Assembly (NCBI GenBank): GCA_038501625.1
Contig: JAZAYU010000019.1
Location: forward strand, 3,928,501-3,992,500
Reading direction: 5' to 3'
Source of the DNA: Corbicula japonica
Lineage: Eukaryota; Mollusca; Bivalvia; Venerida; Cyrenidae
DNA: 64,000 nucleotides
In this document: positions 38,401 to 50,400 of the stretch, piece after piece
How the letters are laid out: the number at the start of each line of letters is the position of its first letter
How positions within the stretch are numbered: the first letter of the stretch is position 1
Position numbers and translations under genes: made by a program
The notes under the pieces: generated by a model
Seen by the model: only the letters and a program-made list of their open reading frames with translations
Told to the model about the DNA's origin: nothing
The model's database searches: none

Positions 38401-41400
38401 TCGCCGTCCAGATACAGGGCACCTTTAACATATAAAACAACCATGTTATCGTCATGTTTTTTTTTATTTTTTCGGAAACAATTTGCAGCTCGAAAGATGC
38501 TGATTCGGTAACACATTTTTAAAATCTAGCAATTTTTCAGAAAGAAACAGGGAAAATGAATAATGGAAAATAAATTGAAGCTTGTCTGATTCTATAATCA
38601 GCAGAAACGGAAAAAAGAAACTTGACACTATAGGATTTTGAATGACTGTTGATTTCTCTCGGCGAAAGCGTGAAACGTGAAAAAGTGGAATAATCTTAAA
38701 ATATTACCCTGCGTTTCATTATAATGTCAGTATATTTTTATATGTGAATTTTTTTATCTTACAAATGTTCCAAAGTTGGAAATCAATGTTAGCTTGTCAT
38801 AAAGCGAATTGTATATTTTTAAACCATCGACAGATGCTTTGAAGCACACTAGGTCACAAAACATTATCGTCAAGCATAATTACCGTCAATTAAATATGTT
38901 TATGATTAATTAAAATTCAATTTTATTCTGATATTAAATCAGATCACGCAAAGTTAAATTAAGGAAGTGCGGCCTTGTGAATGTTTATTGTTTAAACATA
39001 AATGCATTGGCGCAAAACTGAAACAGACTAGATTTTACTTTAAAAATCGGTGGGACGGAAGATGTAAGGTGGATTGCTTTCCCATCACATGCAAGAAGAA
39101 GGGATCCCATCAGAACAAATCGGACCGAAAAGCAACGTATCTGTATCCCAAGTAGACCGCGACCCGAAACTTAATCCGCCTTGAAGAAGCCGCTTCTTTA
39201 CCCCGACGGCCCGCCACGGATACCGTGATTATCCGTGTTGAAACTTAGCTAAACCTAACACAACTTGGATATGGAGTCAAATCCCACGGCGCAATACGTT
39301 TTAGGCAAACGGTGGCCGCTATAAACATAGTGTTAACCTTGAATGGGAAACTCAAATTTCATTTCTTCCATATTTAATCTAATTTTGAAGAATTCGAAAC
39401 TAAACTGGTTACCTTCATGGGATTTCGTGTAGAACAATCCGTGAGGATGAAGACTGATGTTCGAGCTGATTTGTGTCAGGGAGTTTCTAAATGTGATGAG
39501 AATCATATCACCCAGCTCTCCTTTAATCAGGGGTCCAACATACCTGTCACAGAAAATATACATCATGAGTTTCTAAATGTGATTAGAATCATGGCGCTTA
39601 GCTCTCCGTTAATCAGGGGCCCAACATACTTGTCACAGAAAATATACATCTTGAGTTTCTAAATGTGATTAGAATTATATCGCCCATCTCTCCTTTAATC
39701 AGGGGTCCAACATACCTGTCAACCTGTCTCAGAAAATATATGTTATCAGCAATATGAAACAGGGGTTGGGCAGTATGTTAAAATTAGAAAACAACAATAT
39801 AGTATTTATGAATCAACTAACTATATATGAATTTATGCAGAGATATTATAAAAGTGTGTTACGGGATATTGAAGTACGTGAAAATAAAACCTGCTAACAC
39901 ATTAGAGCCACAAACTGTGACTGCAACCTTTGTTCTGGATGCAGCTTTTAAAAAACAGTGCAACGACCGCAGAAAATACTGAAAAAGTTATGTCATGTTT
40001 ATTTTGATTAAGTGTTTATCACCACTTCAAGTTGGTTAAAATTTGTGGTTCAGCTATAACTATGTATGACTGCATCTGTGAATTAACAACTGCATCAACA
40101 ACATTTTGTGGTTGCACCAATATGTTGCACGCCAATCATATTGTTCGACATTTTAGATGTTTCTATATTTGGAAAGAATTTACAATTATCTATTATTTTA
40201 TTATAAGTAAAAGGTGATAGTGTTGCATATTTTAAATATATAATGTTATTTTGCCACGAAATGCACAATAAGGAAATGTCGTGTGCTTAAACGTTATGGC
40301 GCCATTTCAAGGAATAACGTCAATATGCCAAAGAAAAGTTTTTCGTTGACACCCCCAATATCTTGTGTTCCTTTTGTTCTGACTAAACTTGTAAATCAAA
40401 CGTTTCCTCGTTTTAAATAATGGAAGACTTATTAAAAATACAACAAAAAAACAACAAAATTTAATTGTGTCATCAAATAAACGCGATATTACGGAGCCCC
40501 TAAAAGGGCATTTTCCATACATTTTAGTGTTCTTATTTCGTTTAAACGAAAATAAATTCGTTTTCATGGAATTACTATTCCTGTTAAACGAAAGTATTTC
40601 GTTTAAACAAAATAATATTTCGTTTAAACAAAATAGTATTTTCTTTACACGCAATTATACAACTTAAAATATGAAAAATTTACTTTACTTCTTTTTTCAC
40701 ATTTTCATTTTTGAAGGTCTACTACATTTTGATATTTATAACCACTTAATATTTTCGTTCTGAAAAGTGACAAGGCACATTTAAATACTTTCTATTTATA
40801 TACTTAACAAACGTTGGTGGCGTGTGCAGTGATTATTACAATTTTGACTTATAAATTCATAAAATGCCATACAATGCAACTTTAGTATAATACACAGATC
40901 TGGTGTAATGCAACGTAAACCTATAAAAACCACAGAAAATGCCTGAACAACTGCTTTGGCACACTACAACAATAAAACGTCTGTAATAATTGCCCTGTAA
41001 TGACAGTATTTGCTAACAAACCCACAAAAGTCTTTTGAAATATAATGTCATGAAAAGGCTCGACCACAATTTGAATGACATTTTGTATTTCTAGTCTCTA
41101 GCGCTATCATTCAAAATCCATGTCGGTTATCCGCAAGTCAGTGCTTTATTGCACGTACTTTGTTTATAAAAACAGAAAGTAATAAATTACCAAAAATTGT
41201 TCCGTCAATCGTGACAAGTAAATTTAAATCATAAATAAAAGTCTGTGTCATAAATTTTGCTGTTTGCTAAAGCTATGACTCACACGATTATGCTTTATTT
41301 ATAATATACTTTTCTTGCATGTTTCGCGTTAGTTTTTTATTATTATTTTAAAGGAGTCAGATTTTTTGTTGTTGTTTAACTGTTGCTGCTATGCAGGCAG

Positions 41401-44400
41401 GTTTTCTGGGCTGGTAAAGTAGAGTTAACCATAGTACACTTAACTCTGCCGCAGACGTAAGGTTAGAAGTTAAGGTTAACATCTATTTACCATAGACAGT
41501 CGGGGAACTTTCCCGTTCAGGAAAGTTGGGGATTCCCCTTTTCACTTGCCCGATCAGGAAATATTGATTGAACAACTTGGCCTCGGTAGAATTTTAGATA
41601 ATTGATTTAAGAACGCATTTCAGCAATTATTGTGTAGGGCCAACGTATTCTGTGATGCCGGGAGCTCAAACTCCAAGGTATATTAAAATGTGTGTTTTCT
41701 TTCCCGAAAGGAAAATTTTTCAATCAATATTTCCTGATCGGGAATGTGAAAATCCCCAACTTTCCTAAACGGTAAAGTTCTCCGACTGAGAGATATTTGT
41801 GAAAGCCCGTTCTCACCCGATAACCATAGTTATCGTTCATAACTATAGTTCTTGGTTCGAAAACTACGGATATTACCAAAAAGTATAATTCCAGGCCGAA
41901 AACCATAGCTTAACCTGCCGAGAACTATGGTTTCATCGATATCTATGGTTATCGACCGATAACCCGTTACTGTCAATAACCATGGTTTTCGAACCGATAT
42001 CTATAGTTATTGGTCGGTTACTATAGATACCCGATTAATTGTGCAAACCGCTTGTCATTAATAACTTACCCGTGGTATGATGGTTTGTATATTTCATGGA
42101 TGAATGACGGATCGGTGTACTGTTTATACACTGCCTTCATATACTTGCTCCCTATTCTATCATTTGATGTCTTGATTCGGAGGTCTGCCTCGCTGAAACA
42201 AACAAAATCAGAGCATTGAAAGTACTGAGGGGTCGGAATACTTAATGTCAGGACTTTTAAAATTATAACTATTTTTCGGCGGTATTTAGGCCCGCAGTGT
42301 GTTACTATTATTAGACCAGTTGAGACTGTCAAGTTAGAAAACCGATAGCTCTGTGTCTGCCGGCAAAATAAACCGTTTGTGAGAATACCATTCGTTCCAA
42401 CGCCCCCCCCCCCCCCAACCCCGCCCCCAACCCCTCCCCCCCCCCCCCAGTGTTGTTAAGACAACTCGTTAACAAACACCCCTGTGAATAAAGGCCACAA
42501 TTTTCTTTGTCCAACTGATTGATATAAACATGTTCACTTGTGATTAAAGACCACCTGCCTTAATAAGACAACTTCTGGGGTTTTACCAGAGCAGTCTTTT
42601 AAGCTGTATGACCTATTTTAATAAACATCTGGGTTACTTTATAATAAAAAAGACTACGAACCATGTGGTATTAAAAGATAATTAAAATGTATCTGGTATA
42701 AATATACACATTTTTTTTAAATGATGGATTGTGCGAAATGGGGCAAAAAACCTATATATTACACAGAGTATCTTGACATAAATAGTTGATTGTCGACGGC
42801 TCAAGTGTGCCAGTAACAGGTTTATTACACTACTTATGAAAGGTTACTGCCATAAAATTCATTATTCCAGATATATTGATACTAAATTGAATAGTAACGG
42901 ATCTGTACAAAAAATGTTTCCAAGCAGAAACCCAGTACATTGTTCAAGTCTTTGGTTGTCAGAGTTATAAAACTTCTGTCGTGTCTGAAAAACCTTTAAA
43001 TTACAAAATAGTAAAACATGAATTAAAAATAAAAAAGATCTTGCTCATATCCGGATTCGAACCAACAGCGACACAGCATGGCCTTTCTAAAGCAAAGTCA
43101 GTCATGCTACCTAACATACATTATCCTGGTATTTTCTTACTGCATGCATTTTGTCTGTACTTTATCGCAATCACTTATAGAGTAATACAGCATTACATAT
43201 CCCACGTCGGAAAATATCTCATTTTGGTGTGGATTCATTGTTCAAGATACCGACATTCCTGGCATCTTTCAGTTTATTCATAGGGTAATATCTTTAAACC
43301 CTTTTTAAGTTTCCTGATTATAGGTTGTGAAGTTCGCACAGAAAGGAAAAACGTGCTGCGGTTTCAGTGTTTCAATTCAAATCTCTGTTAATTGATACAT
43401 GACGTACAATGCTGGACAGAACAAACTTGTACAAACCTTAAACATTAAAACCATGTCAGGTAACCCCTATCAGATGGTTCCAGCTTCGATTGGCAGTCTT
43501 TTGAAATATGTCAAGATTACTATAGTGTATATATGGGGAGACTATGTATATGTCTTACACTGCAAACACACGCTGCTTTTTTTTTTCAAGAAATCAAGCC
43601 GATTAAACGCAGTTCATCATTTTATCGTTTCTTTTCGTGTAAAAAAGGTGGGAGTATGTCCTAACTAATTCAGTTTGACATGATTGACAAAAATATGCTA
43701 AACTGAGTAACAGTAGGCATTTATTATCTATGAAAATGACAAGATACACACTAACTGCTGATGTATTTATGATGATGAATATTTCATCATTCTATCAACC
43801 GAGCAGAGGCAGGGGAAAGCCATATGTTGAGGAAGAAGGCATACCGTGTTTAAGTCAACTTACATTTGTTCCTACCTCATCATAGCTAGATTTTAATATG
43901 ACAAATTAATACAAAAAATGTTGTTATTGAAAACAAAAAGCACGAAAATAAAAAGTACATTCAATGAGTAATATATTGAATAAAAATAATGATAGTAATT
44001 AGTAATGATTGGGGAGGCAATACAACATTGTCTTCAGAAACAGAAATCAATCAATTCGTGTTTAAGTATACTCATCGTTAAAATAAAAATTACGCTGCAC
44101 TCGGGAAAAATTCTTGAGAATCATTGAATTTAGTTTTTTTAACCCTTTCCTCCATATATACACATTTTTACGCATGTGCGACCAGTGTAGATCCATATCA
44201 GCCGGCACATCCATGCTGTCTGATCAGGGTCTGCACTGGTCGCATTTTGGTCAGAAACGAATTAAAAAACGAACAGTGCAGATCCTGATCAGATGGCACG
44301 GATGGCCGGCTGATCTACATCTACACTGTTTGCAAACGGTGAAAACGTAAAATTCAAAACCTTGTGAAAACTGGCAACTACGGAAATCGTCTTTAAGCTA

Positions 44401-47400
44401 ACTCTAACAGTGGTAACTTTCTTTTTACGTTCAGTGTAAAAGCTTATTAACAATCCTGCACTTGTGGTGTGCAACTTCAAAGATATCATGATGTATAGAT
44501 GCATTTGCACCTATTTAAATATTTTTTTTTTAAAATAACGCAAATAAATTACAACAAATCATTTCCTGTCATGTTTTAAAGGTAGACAATCTGATTAAAA
44601 TCATTTCCTGAAAACCGCTACGCTAACATTTTGTTAGATCCGACTTGAGTGGGATTGAAAGGTAGGTAACCCGATTTCAATCAATCGCGAGTACAATATA
44701 TATGTCTAAAAACGTGGTGTGTAAACTTCTTGTTGACTGTTTGATGCAGCAAGAAGACAGAGCTTCGATGCTTCGAGTCCTGTGTGGGTCTACAAAAGCT
44801 TCAGCACAAAATACAGTGGGTTTTTGTTTTGTTTTTGTCGTTTTTGGAGATGTTATTTTTTGGGGTGGGTTGGTTTGGGGTGGGGATGGGGGATTATTAA
44901 AATTTGTGTTAAAGTTTTTTTTAAATAAATTATAACAATTTGTAAAAACTAATATTAAACTCTGGGTAAGAAAAATAATCATTAAGTTTTAGGTAAAGAT
45001 AATGAAAATTCCGGTTATAAGTTATTGATAACTGACAATTAAAATTTGGGTAAATAAATGTTTGTTAAAATTTGGATCAACAATTCAGCATTAAATTTTA
45101 GATAAATAGATGACCATTAAAATTTGGGTAATAAAGTGATCATTAAATATTTTGTTAAGAAATTATTGTTTAAATTAGAAATGATTATTATAATTTTGTT
45201 AAATTATATCATAAAAACTTTGCATAACAGTAGATAATCATATTTTTGGGGTTACTAAAATGATCGTAAAAATTCGGGTAAATGATTATTATAATTATAC
45301 AGAACTTGATCTCCACGATAAAACTTTCAAAAATGTCTTATACAATTAGTTAGCAGGTTTACACACAAAATTGTCTATTGACGCAATATCTGTGTAGATG
45401 ATTGATGTGTGTAGCCACAAACGTCATCGTAATAGTAGTCACAGTGTACTTCTCAAGTTAAGTGAAATGTGTAGTCTTAAGTCGATAACAAAATTATGAA
45501 GGTGGATAATAATAGATTGACTGTCACAAAAATAGAGCTAATGAATGCAGATGCTTCATTCTGCCATAATAAAATTAGATGTTTCGTTCTAAAACCATGG
45601 ACCAAGATGTTTCGTTCTACCTTAATGAACGCAGATGCTTTGTTCTACCATAATGAACGCAGATGTTTCGCTTTACCAAATTTAATAAACGCATACATAA
45701 TAAGCCCAGATGCTCCGTTCTAACATAATGAATACAGATGCATTGTTCTACCAAAATGAACGCAGATGTTTCGTTCTACATTAATGAACGCAGATGCTTC
45801 ATTCTGCCAGAATGAACGCAGATGTTTCGTTCTAAATTAATGAACGCAGATGCCTCATTCTGCCAGAATGAACGCAGATGCTTTATTCTACCATAATGAA
45901 CGCAGATGCTTCGCTTTACCAACTTTAATGAACGCATGCATAATAAACGCAGACGATTCGTCTTATCATAATGACTAGAAACATTTTTTACGCAGATGCT
46001 TCGTTCTACCATAATGAACGCAGATGTTTCGCTTTACCAAATTTAATAAACGCATACATAATAAGCCCAGATGCTCCGTTCTAACGATGCAACAATGAAT
46101 ACAGATGCATTGTTCTACCAAAATGAACGCAGATTCTTCGTTCTACAATCATGAATGGAGATGTTTAATTCTACCATAATGAACGTAGATGCTTCGTTTT
46201 ATCATCATAAACAGAAACAGTATTAACGCAGATGCTTCGTTCTACCAGAATGAACGCAGATGTTCGCTTTAACAACTTTAATGAACGCATGCATATTAAA
46301 CGCAGACGATTTGTCTTATCATAATGACTAGAAACATTATTTACGCAGATGCTTCGTTCTACCATAATGAACGCAGATTTTTCGTTCTACAATTATGAAT
46401 GCAGATGTTAAATTCTACCATAATGAACGTAGATGCTTCGTTTTATCATCATGAACAGAAACAGTATTAACGCAGATGCTTCGTTCTACCAGAATGAACG
46501 CAGATGCTTCGTTCTACATCTAGAATCGCAGATGCTTCGTTCTACCATAATGCACAGAAACATTGTTAACGCATATGCTTCGTTCTACCATAATGAACAT
46601 AAACATTGTTAACGCAGATGCTTCGTTCTACCATAATGAACGCAGATGTTTAATTCTATCGATGTAAATGACTGAAGAAGCTTAGTTCTATCTTGTTCAC
46701 TGGGTATGACCTCAGGATTTATTGTTCTCGACACAACACAGGACAAATATTAAAAACCGATTTCATAAAAATGATCATGCCCGTAGCTGGATTCTACACC
46801 GACATATACTATGAAGCAATTTAACATTCATAATGGTGCATGAAGAACGTGTTGTGCATGCTGACCTTGAACTTGCGAGAAGAATGACCTGTCAACGGCG
46901 TGGGAGGATGCTCGCTGTACGGATGGTCCAGTTTGAATGATGATGTCAAATCAGTGTAAAAATCCGGCACAAACTGTCAGTTTGAATAATTGACCCTGCC
47001 ACTTCAACGGTTTAGTGGGTTACTAATGGAGCAGTACACAGTTAAAACTATCTAAAAGGTTCTTGGAATTCATACAGTTCAGTTGTTTTTAATCATTTAC
47101 GAAGTGATACTGTCCATGCAAAATGAACTTTGAAAGTCATCAAACAGTACAAAAATAAAAATATTACAAGCTCGGTTTGATTAAACCTGTTCATGGGGAG
47201 AAATGAAAATGCATCATGGCGAGTAATGAAAATATATAAATGTCCACACACACCTGACATAGCCTTGCCCGGGTTGAGCGCAACTCAATATTTACAAATA
47301 TACAGTATACATACAATTCATGAGGCATTCATTCATTTCCGGAACATGCTCATAATTTCTTTATTAGAGTAGAGTAATGCTGCTAGAACACAATGATTTC

Positions 47401-50400
47401 TTAACAAATTTTCGAATTTTTAACTCAAGCGTGCCGTGTAACGTAGGGTCGGTTGTAATCCGGTTGGAAGCTAACAAGCCACGAGACGTTTTCAAAAATT
47501 TATTAGCGACAACCCAAGGTTCACTTGTAACTTTCAAAATCAGTCTCCCCCCAAACACAAAATTCAATCCAGTTTATATAGCATTTTTTAAGGTCGATCG
47601 ACATTTCAGCTGCCTCCACACATGTTGCTGATGCGAAACTTTGTTAGTAGAAAGTGCCAATCATGATACTAAATTTGTGTCATTATTTACATGCACTGGA
47701 GTGCAATCAGACAATATATCTCTAAGAATTTAATACAATTTACTAATTAGTGCCAGATTGAAATATCAACTTGTTTTTGTTTATTTAAAAGTCCCTGCTT
47801 TTGTCACATTCTACAATAACATCATGTATTTTAACTGAAAGCTTGCTAACTTTTATGCAGCTAGAATATCCTCCGACCTATCTCAAATATTAAAGTGAAC
47901 TTAAATTAATATAAAATAATTAATACAATATAATTAAATAATATTGCGACATAGTGTCCATGCATGATAATAAACATAGGCCACTATGTTACAGCCGGAA
48001 GTGATTGAACGCCCCGGAACTGATCGATTGTATTTTGCTGAACGGCATTCAAATGGGTATATTAGAAACCATTAACTAGTCCATTTCAGCTGTCCCACTC
48101 AATGCCTTTAACATTCAAAATGATTTCTACAAAATTAGGTCAAATGTTATGTGTTGATTCTAGCATACGCGAATTTTAACACTGTAATTTTAAAATACAA
48201 AAAATAACAATGTTTTATATTTATTCTTATATGTAATGTGACATTGTCACCAAAATGACAGTCTTCCACTGTCTAGAAACAAAAACTAGAAAATGACAAA
48301 TTTGTTAAGGTAAGCATTAACTTAATTCTTCATGCATCTCGGTATGAGAGACGTGACTTCACGATCCCTCTATGGACGACTACTGCCGATTCCTGGCGAT
48401 TTATTATTGCGCGAAGTCTGGTTCCCGACTTCCTATAGGTCAGAGACCACTAAATAGTTTCCCATAGACTTACATTATAAGATTTGGTCCTCCTGTGATT
48501 TTATTTACACGACTTGTTCCAAAACTACCCCAGATTTGCATAGTGGCACTCTTGGGAAATGCAAAAATGACCAAGAATAGGTGCCTTCACCAACTCATTC
48601 TCTCAGCATTTTAAACCGAAAGTAACCACCCCCAGAATGTAAACAAATCTCTAACCCAAAATAAGGAAAGTACCAACTTCTTTAAAGTGACACAAATCAC
48701 CTTTCAAACAGTGTTTTAAATAATCATTTTTATTTTTAAGTATATAATTAAAGTCATTTTACATTTTTGAAAACAAAAAATTATTTCTATTCTCTATAGT
48801 TTTGGCCAATGAATCTTTGAAAATAAATTAAGCCCGAATCGTCCTAGACAAAATTGTCCAATCCGCGACAGGCTTTTCTATTTACTGTCCTCTGGCCTAT
48901 AGTAGCTATCAAATGAGCAGGTAATCCGGACTATATTGCGCGCCAGTGAACATACACAACATGTGATCAGTAAATGGCATTGTCGTATGATGATTAATTG
49001 TTCATATTTCTGTTTAAATAAACTACATTTTTCTTAAAGACTGCTTTACACTCAAATACTGAAAACGTGTACTTAATTCGCCACTCAAGCGGCGAGAGAG
49101 ATATGCCTATGTTTCTAAACTTTTACTATAGAATATATGTTTCCATTCCGACAGATATGACGTAAATATGAGTCAGTTCATATTTATTAACCCTTAAGGC
49201 TTAAAACTATTATCAACATATATGGGTAATTGTAGCAGCGTACTGTTTGTTGTTGTTGTTTTGTGACAATTCATGACCGTTTATGGAAATAGGCCTATGT
49301 CGTTGACGATAGCGACATAAGGTCATCTGTACTTGTTCGGAGTTTAGTTGTACCTAATGCTTGAAAAAAAAAACTTTCCCTTTTTCACTATTTATTAAAC
49401 AGTATAATTCGCTAATAATTATATATACTGACTGGCGAAATAAAGTTTGTTGTTGTTATTGTTACTTAGTGTAATTACGAAAGTGAAACACTTACTAACG
49501 GAACACTTTTCAAAATTGATTTTCACAAATGTGGTTTAACATATCTCATTCGAATTTCACCAGAACTGGTTTGACCAGTCACTGTAGATCATGTACATGA
49601 TTTCTATGAAATCAGTCAGCTATAACGGATGTTCAGACCGCACGCGGAAAATTTATGAAGTCAACCTTTTGTGCACGTGATTAATGTTTTTAACGAAAAC
49701 CATTGATTTCATTTGTAAATGCGAACCACTGGATGTTTTCAAAGACATTTTCTAGAAATAAAATCGATAATTTAGTTCACATCACTTTTCTCGTGCAAAA
49801 TGTTAAGTTCACACCTTTTCCACGTGCGGAACTGATCATTTCGTTACGGATGAATTATTTCATCGAAATGATGTAACCAGTTCTGGTGAAATTTAAATAA
49901 GCCCTTCACAGAACCAAATTTGTGAAAATTTAGAGTAACACTATCAAAGCAAATATTATTTGCCTTATTGCAACAGTGCCATGTTTTGTTGTTGTTGTTT
50001 TTGGCAAATAATTGAAATGTAGGCAGTATTTCATTTTCGTTAGCGAGATAGGGCAATCTGACCTTGTTCCCATGTTATTATTTTTCAACTGTTCCCGTTT
50101 CACTATTTATAATTAAATAGCAGAATTCGATATTATTTTCATTTCTTCTTTATAAATGTAACCCTTGACGAAATAGATTGTTGTTGTTATTATTATTGTT
50201 GTTGTTGTTGTTGTTTTTGTTGCTACTGTAAATATTTTGATTCAGTACACGTCAACAACCTTATTTATATCCCCTTGATTCTTTGAGTTTTAACAAACTC
50301 GGTTTTAGTCTCATTATATACACGTACTATTACTGTACATGTCATGTCGCCATTTCAAAGAATAATCATAATCATACAATAGCAATTTAGTATTTTATTA

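Noticed and set aside
43035..43110. Functional tRNA gene on the minus strand
   Set aside because: A B-box-like GGTTCGAATCC is present, but the acceptor, D and anticodon arms do not pair convincingly. Kept only as a tRNA-like relic.
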